This document shows positions 21,833 through 30,538 of a stretch of DNA of 64,000 bases, piece after piece. The notes beneath the pieces were generated by a model. That model saw only the letters and a program-made list of their open reading frames with translations, was not told the DNA's origin and did not search any database. Each line of letters opens with the position of its first letter. Position 1 is the stretch's first letter. A program made the translations under genes and the position numbers. This DNA is from Candidatus Vallotiella hemipterorum (lineage in GTDB: Bacteria > Pseudomonadota > Gammaproteobacteria > Burkholderiales > Burkholderiaceae), in contig NZ_OU343031.1 in assembly GCF_910593725.1 (NCBI RefSeq), forward strand, positions 186,001 to 250,000, given 5' to 3'.

Positions 21833-22405
21833 ATGAATAAAGTCCAACAGCAAGCAGAGCAGTTAGCACAACCTGGTGATGTACATAGTCACTTAAGACC
21901 GCTAGTTGGTGTGGTTATGGGGTCATTATCGGACTGGGAAACGATGCGGAATGCGGTGGCAATCCTTCGTGATTTTAGCGTGCCCTATGAAGCGCGCGTC
22001 TTATCTGCGCATCGCATGCCAGATGAAATGTTTGATTACGCGCAGATCGCCCGGGCTCGTGGACTACGCTCGATCATTGCAGGAGCGGGTGCTGCCGCTC
22101 ATCTTCCAGGCATGCTCGCGTCTAAGACGACGATACCAGTGCTTGGTGTGCCAGTGGCTAGTAAGTACATGCGGGGTATAGACTCCTTATACTCAATTGT
22201 ACAAATGCCTAGAGGTGTACCTGTCGCTACGTTTGCGATCGGTGCGGCTGGTGCGGCTAATGCCGCATTATTTGCCATTGCGTTGCTTTCAAGCACATAT
22301 AATATTAACGCGCAAGTTAATGCAGAGGACTTCGCTTCTAAACTTGAAATGTTCCGCGTGCATCAGAATAATGATGCACGCGATATTGTATTGCCCCCGG
22401 ATTGA
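21833..22405 (+). CDS. purE: N5-CAIR mutase (PurE)
   Basis: PurE moves the carboxyl group of N5-CAIR to give CAIR, the substrate of PurC. The 190-residue protein has the usual core preceded by about 25 less conserved residues. The phosphate-binding motif GVVMGSLSDWETM, the AHRMPD segment with its catalytic histidine, and GAGAAAHLPGMLAS are present. Twelve bases separate it from purC. Intact. Confidence 0.96.
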   Translation: MNKVQQQAEQLAQPGDVHSHLRPLVGVVMGSLSDWETMRNAVAILRDFSVPYEARVLSAHRMPDEMFDYAQIARARGLRSIIAGAGAAAHLPGMLASKTTIPVLGVPVASKYMRGIDSLYSIVQMPRGVPVATFAIGAAGAANAALFAIALLSSTYNINAQVNAEDFASKLEMFRVHQNNDARDIVLPPD

Positions 22406-22506
22406 GGCATTAGCATAAGCTAAAATGCTTATTAATAGTCTTTAGCATTAAATTATATTCCCTGTCTTAAAGGGGCCATTCCTGTCGACTTTATTGTTTT
22501 AACAAG

Positions 22507-23763
22507 ATGATAAATGTCTATCTACCTATAAACGGCATGCATTCGTTCTCGCCGGCGTATACTAATATAGCGACATTCGCTCCCCCAGCGTATGCAAGCG
22601 CGCCTATCATGCCTGGAAAATGGTTAGGTATAGTTGGCGGCGGGCAACTGGGCCGGATGTTTTGTTTTGCCGCACAAGCAATGGGCTACCGTGTCGCCGT
22701 ATTAGATCCGGAGATCACCTGTCCAGCAAGTGGTGTTGTGGATCGACATTTTTGTGCTGAGTATAATAATTACGAGGCACTTACTGAGATGGCAAGGCTA
22801 TGCTCGGCAGTATCGACAGAGTTCGAGAATGTGCCTGCCGCTAGCCTAGACTGGCTAGCACAAACAACCTGCGTTAGTCCGTCTGCGCGGTGTGTCGCAA
22901 TCGCACAGGATCGTATAGCCGAAAAGCTCTGGATAAAAAAAGCTGGTGTATCAGTCGCGCCATATATAGTAATCGAGTCGTCAGCTACGCTGCGAACTCT
23001 CTGTGATAAGTCTTTATCGGTAGTATTGCCAAGTATCCTAAAGACTGCGAGACTGGGTTATGATGGCAGAGGACAAAAAAGCGTATGCAACCCAGATGAG
23101 GTGCGAGCCGCGCACGCAGCACTAGGTGGTGTTACATGTGTCCTTGAACAACGACTGCCGATTGCGTATGAGATTTCAGCTATCATCGCACGTTCTACAG
23201 ATGGCACAACCGCAATGTTTCCAATCGTACAAAATATTCATCGTAACGGCATCTTATCGCAGACGATCTCACCGTCCCCAGTTGGGGATACTGCACTCAT
23301 TAGGCGTGTACAGGCTGCAGCACTTTCGATTGCAGAAAAATTAAACCATGTTGGCGTGCTATGCGTAGAGTTCTTCGTATTAAAAGACGGCTCACTGGTA
23401 GCTAATGAAATTTCACCTCGCCCTCACAATTCTGGCCACTATACGATCAACGCATGTGTATCAAACCAGTTTGAGCAGCAGGTTCGTGCGATGACTGGCA
23501 TGCCATTAGGTTGCACGCGCCAGCATTCGCCTGCAGTGATGCTTAATTTGCTTGGAGATATATGGTTTACAGATAAAATGCTACGCGTGCCACCATGGCA
23601 CAAGGTTGTTAAGATACCGGGGGCACACCTGCATCTGTATGCGAAAGAAGAAGTTCGTATTGGACGAAAAATGGGCCATGTGACTCTAACTGCTCCAGAC
23701 TTGCACATAGCCCAGGCGGCAGCGCGTAATTGTATGAATCTTTTACATATCCCACTTGAATGA
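22507..23763 (+). CDS. purK: N5-CAIR synthetase (PurK)
   Basis: PurK uses ATP and bicarbonate to carboxylate AIR, supplying PurE. The 418-residue protein has an N-terminal tail of about 35 poorly conserved residues, so a later start is possible although no better one is evident. The Rossmann-like [11 protein letters not shown], the ATP-grasp loop [12 protein letters not shown] and the metal/ATP segment [13 protein letters not shown] are intact. The stop overlaps the start of the Sua5 gene by four bases. Third purine gene of the purC-purE-purK run. Confidence 0.95.
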   Translation: MINVYLPINGMHSFSPAYTNIATFAPPAYASAPIMPGKWLGIVGGGQLGRMFCFAAQAMGYRVAVLDPEITCPASGVVDRHFCAEYNNYEALTEMARLCSAVSTEFENVPAASLDWLAQTTCVSPSARCVAIAQDRIAEKLWIKKAGVSVAPYIVIESSATLRTLCDKSLSVVLPSILKTARLGYDGRGQKSVCNPDEVRAAHAALGGVTCVLEQRLPIAYEISAIIARSTDGTTAMFPIVQNIHRNGILSQTISPSPVGDTALIRRVQAAALSIAEKLNHVGVLCVEFFVLKDGSLVANEISPRPHNSGHYTINACVSNQFEQQVRAMTGMPLGCTRQHSPAVMLNLLGDIWFTDKMLRVPPWHKVVKIPGAHLHLYAKEEVRIGRKMGHVTLTAPDLHIAQAAARNCMNLLHIPLE

Positions 23764-24875
23764 GCGACATCCGAAGATATAGCGATGGATGCCATACTCT
23801 ACCGCTAACGTCTACTAATAGTAATGCGCCGAAGTACTATACACTAGCCACGATAGATGCTGCCGTATGCCGCTTAGATGCAGGAGAACTAGTTGCGTTT
23901 CCGACTGAGACAGTATACGGGTTAGGTGCAGATGCTTGCAATCTACAGGCCGTAGCGCGCATCTACGAGGTTAAGAATCGTCCTGCAACTCATCCGGTTA
24001 TCGTACATCTAGCATCAGGTGATGATCCTGGTCGCTGGGTTCTCTCGATAAGCCTGGAAGCGCAACGCCTAATAGATGCTTTTTGGCCTGGGCCGTTAAC
24101 CTTAATCTTAAAGCGAGCTGCCACAATTACGAATGCGGTAAGTGGCGGTCAGGATTCAATTGGACTTCGATGTCCGTCGCATCCAGTCGCTCAAGCGTTA
24201 CTGCGCGCATTCTCTGACTTGCGGCATGGCCACAGCAGCATAGCCGCTCCTTCCGCGAATAAGTTCGGCTATGTAAGCCCAACAATCGCTCAGCATGTCC
24301 GAGATGCGTTTGGCGATAGTATCTACCTATTAGACGGTGGGGCATGCGACATTGGTATTGAGTCGACGATTGTCGACCTATCTCGTGGATTTCCATCTCT
24401 GCTACGCCCGGGGCGAATTACGCAGCAACAAATCACAGATGTACTGGGCATAGCACCGCAGCTGCCTAGTAATAGTTCTATTGCCACAGCGCCACGCTCA
24501 TCAGGCACTCTGAAAGCACACTATGCGCCACATACGCCGATCTCACTGCTGCCTATCGAGGACATTCTAAATACAGTCGAATCGTATTCGTCGCATAAAC
24601 GACTAGCGGTTATCGCTAGCAACAGCCTGCCCCAGGCCGATGTATTACGTGGGCGGCCTAACTTGGAGTTCCTTATCGCGCCCAATAATCCGTACACGTA
24701 TGAGTACAAACTCTATCGGATGCTTCGGCAACTAGATAGTTTGAACGTGCTGCGTATTTTTATTGAACTACTACCATCTACCTCTGAGTGGACTGTAGTT
24801 AACGACCGCCTGCAGCGTGCGGAGGCAGCATTTAAATCCGACGGCCCTATACTTATAAGTAGCCCAAATACCTGA
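23760..24875 (+). CDS. tsaC: L-threonylcarbamoyladenylate synthase, Sua5/YwlC type
   Basis: This enzyme makes threonylcarbamoyl-AMP from threonine, bicarbonate and ATP for t6A37 modification of tRNAs that read ANN codons. Of its 371 residues, about 30-215 form the YrdC-like catalytic domain ([10 protein letters not shown], the SANKFG segment and GIESTIVDL) and the rest is the C-terminal Sua5 domain ([13 protein letters not shown] linker onward). This makes it Sua5 type, not the short TsaC type, even though the symbol tsaC is often used. The start overlaps the purK stop (ATGA), so it is read from the purine operon. Confidence 0.92.
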   Translation: MSDIRRYSDGCHTLPLTSTNSNAPKYYTLATIDAAVCRLDAGELVAFPTETVYGLGADACNLQAVARIYEVKNRPATHPVIVHLASGDDPGRWVLSISLEAQRLIDAFWPGPLTLILKRAATITNAVSGGQDSIGLRCPSHPVAQALLRAFSDLRHGHSSIAAPSANKFGYVSPTIAQHVRDAFGDSIYLLDGGACDIGIESTIVDLSRGFPSLLRPGRITQQQITDVLGIAPQLPSNSSIATAPRSSGTLKAHYAPHTPISLLPIEDILNTVESYSSHKRLAVIASNSLPQADVLRGRPNLEFLIAPNNPYTYEYKLYRMLRQLDSLNVLRIFIELLPSTSEWTVVNDRLQRAEAAFKSDGPILISSPNT

Positions 24876-25381
24876 TAACTATCTGCTCTACACTAAAGCT
24901 TTCTGAAGAGAATTTATTATAAAGTTACTCAGTGCTAATAATAGGCCGATAGCGTACGCGCTGGTTACCGCATAGGTAGCGATATCAGAATAAAGTGTTT
25001 AAATCCTCCAAAATATCTCCTCTACTAAAGCTAATTCCCAAGCTAGTGCTTAGGCACTATTTATGATCACCTAGAATTCGGTACATAATATTTATAGCAC
25101 TGTAATGCATTTTGTGATTTTTTATCAAGTCATTGTTAATAAAGTCTTTTATATAGTTAATTTTATTGTTAGACCGGATAAGGCATACTTAATACTGTTT
25201 AGGCGATAGATTAATAATCGAGTTGAGTCTAAATGACAGCGACCTAAACGAGCATAGTAGTGAATCTAGACAGACATTATATGATGCGTTGGTTTTATTA
25301 TTGCAGTAGGTAAATAACTTGTAGATGCATTAAACCACTGCTTATTTAAAATCAGACCACCTCTAAAGCAGTAATTCTTTG
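24876..25381. other. AT-rich non-coding stretch after sua5
   Basis: Roughly 500 bases with no recognisable gene. It leads into a possible minus-strand gene relic at 25382-25610. Confidence 0.45.
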
Positions 25382-25549
25382 TTAGTGAGCCTTATATATT
25401 AGATCTATTTCCTCTGGAACAAGCTTAGGGTCGTTTATGTCTTGGATATACAAATGGCCACGAAATACGATGGAATTATCTATTACTCCATTATTATATA
25501 CACCTCGTGCGTCACCGGTAATCTTTTCTAAGAATTGATAGACATGCAT
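25382..25549 (-). CDS. Short ORF of unknown family, possibly the tail of a broken gene
   Basis: A minus-strand frame of 55 codons (starting MHVYQFLEKITGDARG, ending at TAA 25382-25384) has protein-like composition in an otherwise stop-rich region. Directly upstream in the same frame, after two stop codons, another coherent stretch reads YDQAYQVLLRLEHKL (about 25559-25610). This fits either a gene interrupted by stops or the end of one gene followed by a small one. I do not recognise the family. No clear ribosome binding site is seen. It lies downstream of znuB on the same strand, separated by a GC-rich hairpin. Confidence 0.35.
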   Translation of the reverse strand: MHVYQFLEKITGDARGVYNNGVIDNSIVFRGHLYIQDINDPKLVPEEIDLIYKAH

Positions 25550-25706
25550 GGGCAATTACTAGTTTGATAACTTATGCTCTAGTCGTAGTAATACCTGGTA
25601 GGCTTGGTCATAGGGCGGCTCCCTATGACTCAAAAGTAGGAAACATTCTAATATTTAAGGTATAAATTCAAGGAAAGATATCTGCATGCATAGGGCATGA
25701 AACTAG

Positions 25707-25738
25707 TTCTCGGCCGCTGCGCGCTAAGCGGCCGAGAA
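25707..25738. repeat. GC-rich perfect inverted repeat downstream of znuB
   Basis: TTCTCGGCCGCT (25707-25718) and AGCGGCCGAGAA (25727-25738) form a perfect 12-base-pair stem around an 8-base loop, 42 bases beyond the znuB stop codon. Its G and C content stands out in the AT-rich surroundings. Neither side carries a clear T-run, so it is either a weak terminator of the znu operon or a stabilising 3' structure. Confidence 0.5.
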
Positions 25739-25780
25739 ATTGGCCGCCGGTAAGTAAAATAAGATATTGATTATAAACAG

Positions 25781-26578
25781 TTATGTTCTGCGCCACCATT
25801 TTATTAACACACTAACACCATACACGATAGTGGATAGCGTGCTGATCCAAAAGCTTGTTGGCCAGTCAGTGTAGAACGCTAACGTAATACCGATCCATGC
25901 CTGCATAAGCGAGAACAGAGCTGCGCATACTATGCCAGAACTAATTCGATTTGTAAGGTTCTGAGCAGCAGCAGCTGGCCCTACCATGAGTGTAAATACA
26001 AGCAGCATACCGACAATTTGTGTGCATTGTGCAACCGCGATAGCGACAATTGCTAGAAATAGCATCGATATGGAGCGCAAAGACACGCCTTTGGCTTCGG
26101 CTAACTCTGGCTGTAGGCTCGAGAAAATTAGAGGCCGTGCAATTACCGTTAAGGCAGTAAAGACTAATAGTGCTAGCCACGCGAGCGATATAAGCATACT
26201 AGTATTTACACCTAGTATGCTACCAAATAGCAGCACAGTAACCTGTGTTGCATAGGCGGTAAAAAAATGGAGAAAGAGCAGGCCAGAGCCGAGGGATAGC
26301 GATAGCGTAATACTGATAGCGATGTCATATCCAGATAGACGTCCGCCGAGAGCACCCATCGCAAGACCAGCTACAACCGTAAAGGCGATCATACCCCAAA
26401 GCGGTGAAATGCCGAGTAGTGCTGCGCCTGTAGCGCCAGTAAATCCGAGATGCGCTAGCGCATGTCCGGCAAAGACCTGCTGGCGCAGAACCAGAAAAAA
26501 GCCGACGACTCCGGAAACGATCGCAGCAATACCAGACGCCACAAAGGCGTTCATCATAAACTCATATTCAAACATCAT
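25781..26578 (-). CDS. znuB: Metal (Zn/Mn) ABC transporter permease
   Basis: A 265-residue inner-membrane permease of the ABC-3 (ZnuB/MntB) family with about eight hydrophobic helices. The N-terminus EYEFMMNAFVASGIAAIVSGVVG and the loop region with GHALAHLGFTGATGAALLG, which contacts the ATPase, are typical. It is the last gene of a leftward znuA-znuC-znuB set, 78 bases after znuC. Two adjacent ATG codons (26578 and 26575) can serve as start. Substrate is zinc or manganese; see the znuA entry. Confidence 0.9.
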   Translation of the reverse strand: MMFEYEFMMNAFVASGIAAIVSGVVGFFLVLRQQVFAGHALAHLGFTGATGAALLGISPLWGMIAFTVVAGLAMGALGGRLSGYDIAISITLSLSLGSGLLFLHFFTAYATQVTVLLFGSILGVNTSMLISLAWLALLVFTALTVIARPLIFSSLQPELAEAKGVSLRSISMLFLAIVAIAVAQCTQIVGMLLVFTLMVGPAAAAQNLTNRISSGIVCAALFSLMQAWIGITLAFYTDWPTSFWISTLSTIVYGVSVLIKWWRRT

Positions 26579-26656
26579 ACATTCCGCGTAGCACGATATT
26601 GCAGTTAAACTAGTACGCTATTAACAGAAATCAGGGCCAAAGGCTGAAGCAGCGCG

Positions 26657-27475
26657 TTATACATATACACTGTTATAATTGTGTGAGTGGTGGCATTGCT
26701 CTATTTCTATGCCTCCGAACATGACAAAGATCCGTCCAGAAATTCGTATCACGTCGATTGGCACGCCGCCATACAACCGTGATAGTACTGATGGCGTAAT
26801 AACCTGATCGACAGTGCCGAGCACAGCAAGGCTATTACCTAGGTAGAGGACGCGGTCAATAACATTAAGCAGCGGATTAAGTTCATGAGCGCTAAACAAG
26901 ATAGTAATGCCTAATTGACGTTGTACTCGTCGCACTAATTCGACAACGCTAGCTTGGTGATTTGGATCCAAGCTAATTAATGGCTCATCTAGCAATAGTA
27001 GTTTAGGCTGTCCGAGAAGGCATTGTGCTAATAGGAGACGCTGACGTTCACCGCCAGATAATTCTACGAAAGGTCGCTCAGCTAGCGTAGACGCGCCAAC
27101 GATCGCTAGAACGTCGTCCACAGTTCGACGTTTTCGGCTCCGGGATAATGTTACCCCTAAGCGGTTCCCATTGAACGCGCATGCTATAAAGTCTCGGCCG
27201 GAAAGACGCTGAGCTATCGCTGTGTTACGTACTTGTGGCATATAGCCGATTGCGGTATTGCCAAATGTGACTCGATTTTTAAGTACTCGTAGTCTACCAT
27301 GAGCAATAGGAGAAAGTCCGAGTAGTGTTCGCATTAGCGTAGTTTTCCCGGAACCGTTAGGGCCTAGTAGGCCAATAAATTCACCTTTATTTACTGTAAA
27401 GCTAATATTATCAAGCACGCACCGCGTACCTAATTTAATCGTGACGCAATTTAGCTCGATTGCTGGTTCAATCAT
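26657..27475 (-). CDS. znuC: Metal (Zn/Mn) ABC transporter ATP-binding protein
   Basis: A 272-residue ATPase that powers the importer. Walker A is GPNGSGKTT (about residues 39-47), the ABC signature is LSGGERQR, Walker B is LLLLDEP, and the switch histidine is in FSAHELN. The start follows AAAAGGA with good spacing and lies five bases after the znuA stop. The C-terminal tail is a little longer than the catalytic core and not conserved. Operon with znuA and znuB. Confidence 0.92.
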   Translation of the reverse strand: MIEPAIELNCVTIKLGTRCVLDNISFTVNKGEFIGLLGPNGSGKTTLMRTLLGLSPIAHGRLRVLKNRVTFGNTAIGYMPQVRNTAIAQRLSGRDFIACAFNGNRLGVTLSRSRKRRTVDDVLAIVGASTLAERPFVELSGGERQRLLLAQCLLGQPKLLLLDEPLISLDPNHQASVVELVRRVQRQLGITILFSAHELNPLLNVIDRVLYLGNSLAVLGTVDQVITPSVLSRLYGGVPIDVIRISGRIFVMFGGIEIEQCHHSHNYNSVYV

Positions 27476-27480
27476 TAAAA

Positions 27481-28371
27481 TTATCCTTTTAACGCTTTTT
27501 GCAGGGCGTCAAGTTGTTCCAGCATCCATTGGCAGTATGTTCTGCCATATGGCTTTGTTTCAGTAACGCGCACCGTCGGCACATGTGACTGCTGCGCAAT
27601 CTTTAACATCTGCTGAGTTAACATATCGCTAGCTTGGCTGTTGTAAATCAGTACTTTTACCTGCCGCCTACTTAAGTCACGCTCGAAGGCCGCAATATCA
27701 GCGGCGCTAGGCTCTGTTTTGTTCATTGTAGCAAGCTGAAAACGTTTGTTGTGCATCGTTAAGCCAATAGCTTCGGCCATATAGCTAAATACAGGTTCGG
27801 TAGCTGTCACAGGCACGCCCTGATAGCATTGTTTTAATTCCGCAATTTTTTGATTGATTGGCTTGAGCGAGTTAATAAATTTAGTCAACCGGATAGCATA
27901 GTCTGCTTTATGCTCTGGATCTGTTTGTATAAGGAACGCATTAACTGCACGTGCTACTGTTGGCATAGTCTTAGGTAGGTACCATAGGTGTGGATTGTCG
28001 CCTGGCTTTTTACCGATAAGATCAGCAACAACAATTTTTGTATGCGGCTGCTGGTTTTCTCGTGAGCCAGAAAGCAACTTAGGCAGCCATGGATTATAGT
28101 TTGCACCATTGTAGATAAGCAGTTGCGCGGAGGCATATTCCCGAGCGATACTTGGGCTAGCTTCAAATAGATGCGGATCCTGGTTAGGGTTGCTTAGGAT
28201 ACTTTTAACCGATACATAAGGACCACCTAGCGTTTGCACCAGCTCTCCATAAAAGTTCTCGACTGCAATAACTTGAATCGTCTGGGGGCTAACATTGCAT
28301 GCCGCTATCCCAGTGAGTGGCGGCATGTAGAGGGCAACTAATGACGCAGCGGTTGTAATAAGGCGTTTCAT
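27481..28371 (-). CDS. znuA: Metal ABC transporter substrate-binding protein
   Basis: A periplasmic cluster A-I binding protein of 296 residues with an N-terminal signal sequence (residues 1-25); the end IAAC resembles a lipobox, so it may be a lipoprotein. The ATG at 28371 is chosen over an upstream TTG. Likely metal ligands are H67 (QDPHLF), H128 (NPHLWY) and E192 (TEPVF), with an acidic residue in VTETKP. There is no His-rich loop. In ZnuA the third ligand is normally His, whereas in manganese binders such as PsaA it is Glu, so manganese or a mixed specificity is possible. No zur or mntR gene is next to it. Confidence 0.88.
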   Translation of the reverse strand: MKRLITTAASLVALYMPPLTGIAACNVSPQTIQVIAVENFYGELVQTLGGPYVSVKSILSNPNQDPHLFEASPSIAREYASAQLLIYNGANYNPWLPKLLSGSRENQQPHTKIVVADLIGKKPGDNPHLWYLPKTMPTVARAVNAFLIQTDPEHKADYAIRLTKFINSLKPINQKIAELKQCYQGVPVTATEPVFSYMAEAIGLTMHNKRFQLATMNKTEPSAADIAAFERDLSRRQVKVLIYNSQASDMLTQQMLKIAQQSHVPTVRVTETKPYGRTYCQWMLEQLDALQKALKG

Positions 28372-28510
28372 TAAACGGTTCCGAAGAGATTTGTACCGCA
28401 AGCGCGGGTAGACTCGTATGAGCGCTCAATATAAAATATTATAACATAACATTTATCTACTTTCTCGTATCAAAATCACGAACAACGTATTTTAGAAGAG
28501 AGTCAAGGCT

Positions 28511-28537
28511 GAAAAAAACAATAGCTTCTGCTATTGT
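28511..28537 (-). terminator. Terminator-like hairpin on the minus strand, in the znuA leader
   Basis: Read leftward, ACAATAGC-AGAA-GCTATTGT is followed at once by six further T residues. This is a textbook intrinsic terminator shape with a perfect 8-pair stem (28518-28537). No leftward gene ends here: the ABC exporter gene starts at 28545 on the other strand and znuA starts 140 bases downstream. It is thus either an attenuator in the znuA leader, a stop for antisense transcripts from the exporter genes, or a relic. Confidence 0.5.
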
Positions 28538-28544
28538 CCAGGTC

Positions 28545-29495
28545 ATGCACACGATTCTTTCTATATCTAATCTCTCAAAAACGTATGCGTCTGGATTCCG
28601 GGCGCTACACAACATTAATCTTGATATCCAGCGTAGCGAGATCTTTGCGCTGCTCGGATCAAATGGTGCTGGCAAGACGACGCTAATTAGTATTATCTGC
28701 GGCATCGTCAATCCAAGTAAGGGGCGCGTCATAGTTGACGGCTATGACATAGTGACCAATTACCGAGCCGCACGCTCAACTATTGGGTTATTGCCACAAG
28801 AGCTAACCACCGATACATTTGAATCGGTATGGCGAACAGTCTCATTTAGTCGCGGCTTATTTGGTAAACCAGCTAATCCTGTGTATATTGAAAAAGTTTT
28901 GAAAGAGCTGTCACTCTGGGATAAAAAAGACAATAAAATCCGAACGTTGTCCGGCGGTATGAAGCGCCGCGTAATGATTGCTAAAGCATTATCGCATGAA
29001 CCACGTATATTATTCCTAGATGAGCCAACGGCCGGCGTAGATGTCGAGTTGCGACGCGACATGTGGAGACTCGTACGGTCTTTGCGCGACAGCGGCGTGA
29101 CAATAATCTTGACTACGCACTATATCGATGAAGCCGAGGAAATGGCTGACCGCATCGGTGTAATCCGTAACGGCGAGATTATTCTTGTCGATCATAAGAC
29201 AGAGTTAATGCGTAAGCTTGGTAAAAAGCAGCTGACGCTTCAGTTACATATGGCCCTACAGAGCGTTCCGAAGAAGCTTGCCGTATATGGACTCGAGCTG
29301 GCGCGTGGAGGTAACGAGCTGATCTATACTTATGATGAGCACGCAGAACACGCTAACATCATTGAATTACTACGAGCGCTGGATGATGAAAATATCGTCT
29401 TTAAAGACCTGCAGACGACACAAAGCTCGCTAGAGGATATCTTCGTGAACCTTATAGAAAGGTGTCACGAACTACCCCGAAAGGAAGCGACGTGA
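28545..29495 (+). CDS. ABC-2 type exporter, ATP-binding protein (YadG-like)
   Basis: A 316-residue ATPase. Walker A is GSNGAGKTT (about residues 45-53), the signature is LSGGMKRR, Walker B is RILFLDEP and the switch histidine is in TTHYIDE. The last 90 residues form the extra C-terminal region usual in drug or polysaccharide exporters of this class. The stop overlaps the permease start by one base (TGATG). Burkholderia keeps a like pair close to the bolA/murA region; the transported substrate is not known. Confidence 0.9.
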   Translation: MHTILSISNLSKTYASGFRALHNINLDIQRSEIFALLGSNGAGKTTLISIICGIVNPSKGRVIVDGYDIVTNYRAARSTIGLLPQELTTDTFESVWRTVSFSRGLFGKPANPVYIEKVLKELSLWDKKDNKIRTLSGGMKRRVMIAKALSHEPRILFLDEPTAGVDVELRRDMWRLVRSLRDSGVTIILTTHYIDEAEEMADRIGVIRNGEIILVDHKTELMRKLGKKQLTLQLHMALQSVPKKLAVYGLELARGGNELIYTYDEHAEHANIIELLRALDDENIVFKDLQTTQSSLEDIFVNLIERCHELPRKEAT

Positions 29496-30256
29496 TGAAT
29501 ATATATGCAATTCGTGCAATTTACTGCTTTGAGATGGCTCGTACTTGGCGGACTCTGATGCAAAGCGTAGTATCGCCTGTAATTTCGACGTCTCTGTATT
29601 TTATCGTCTTCGGTACGACCATCGGCTCTCGTATCCAGTATGTTAATGGTATGAGCTATGGGGCATTTATTGTGCCCGGACTCATCATGCTATCTTTGCT
29701 TACGCAAAGTATCTCGAACGCCTCGTTTGGTATCTACTTTCCACGTTTTACTGGCACTATATACGAGCTTTTATCCGCACCAGTATCGTATGTCGAGATT
29801 ATAATTGGCTACGTCGGTGCTGCTGCGACCAAGTCGGTTATGCTGGGATTAATTATCCTAGCTACCGCCCATTTGTTCGTTCCGATCCAGATTAACCATC
29901 CGGGTTTTATGCTGTTATTTTTGCTGCTGACCGCATTCACATTCGCACTGTTCGGCTTTATTATCGGCGTGTGGGCCGACAACTTCGAGAAGTTACAGTT
30001 TGTGCCGCTGCTCATTATCACACCGTTGACATTTCTTGGCGGCAGCTTTTATTCGGTTAATATGCTACCGCCGTTTTGGCGCACGGTAGCGCTATTTAAC
30101 CCAGTAGTATATCTAGTTAGTGGGTTGCGTTGGAGTTTTCGAGCTGAAGCTCAGGTAAATATTATCACTTGCCTAGGCGTAACAATCTCATGTCTAGTTA
30201 TATTTATAGGAATAGTCGCGTGGATCTTCAAAACTGGATATCGCCTGAAGAGCTAA
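29495..30256 (+). CDS. ABC-2 type exporter permease (YadH-like)
   Basis: A 253-residue inner-membrane protein with about six hydrophobic helices and the ABC-2 signature region ([20 protein letters not shown]). The start is placed at ATG 29495, which overlaps the ATPase stop and has AAGGAAG upstream; an in-frame start 11 codons earlier lies inside the ATPase gene and is less likely. It pairs with the preceding ATPase. Function as an exporter is inferred from the family; substrate unknown. Confidence 0.9.
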   Translation: MNIYAIRAIYCFEMARTWRTLMQSVVSPVISTSLYFIVFGTTIGSRIQYVNGMSYGAFIVPGLIMLSLLTQSISNASFGIYFPRFTGTIYELLSAPVSYVEIIIGYVGAAATKSVMLGLIILATAHLFVPIQINHPGFMLLFLLLTAFTFALFGFIIGVWADNFEKLQFVPLLIITPLTFLGGSFYSVNMLPPFWRTVALFNPVVYLVSGLRWSFRAEAQVNIITCLGVTISCLVIFIGIVAWIFKTGYRLKS

Positions 30257-30538
30257 AAAATGTTAGTCACTGATTAGTGGTTAGTATTGATACATATATA
30301 CAATATTAATATTACAAACAACGCCCTCATTCGACAATCTACTCAGCGGGGATGCATAGCTGAACCTGAGGAAGGTGGCGCTAGTTTTAGCCTAAAATTA
30401 TTACCCCCGCTTCGTAGAAGTCTTCTTCAGCTCCAGCGCGCTTAGAGCTTTTTTACCAAAAAATACGCATATTAACTGGGAGATTACGAAAATTCGTTTC
30501 CCCGAATGGGGGCGCTGTTTGTGTGTTAAAATCCACGC

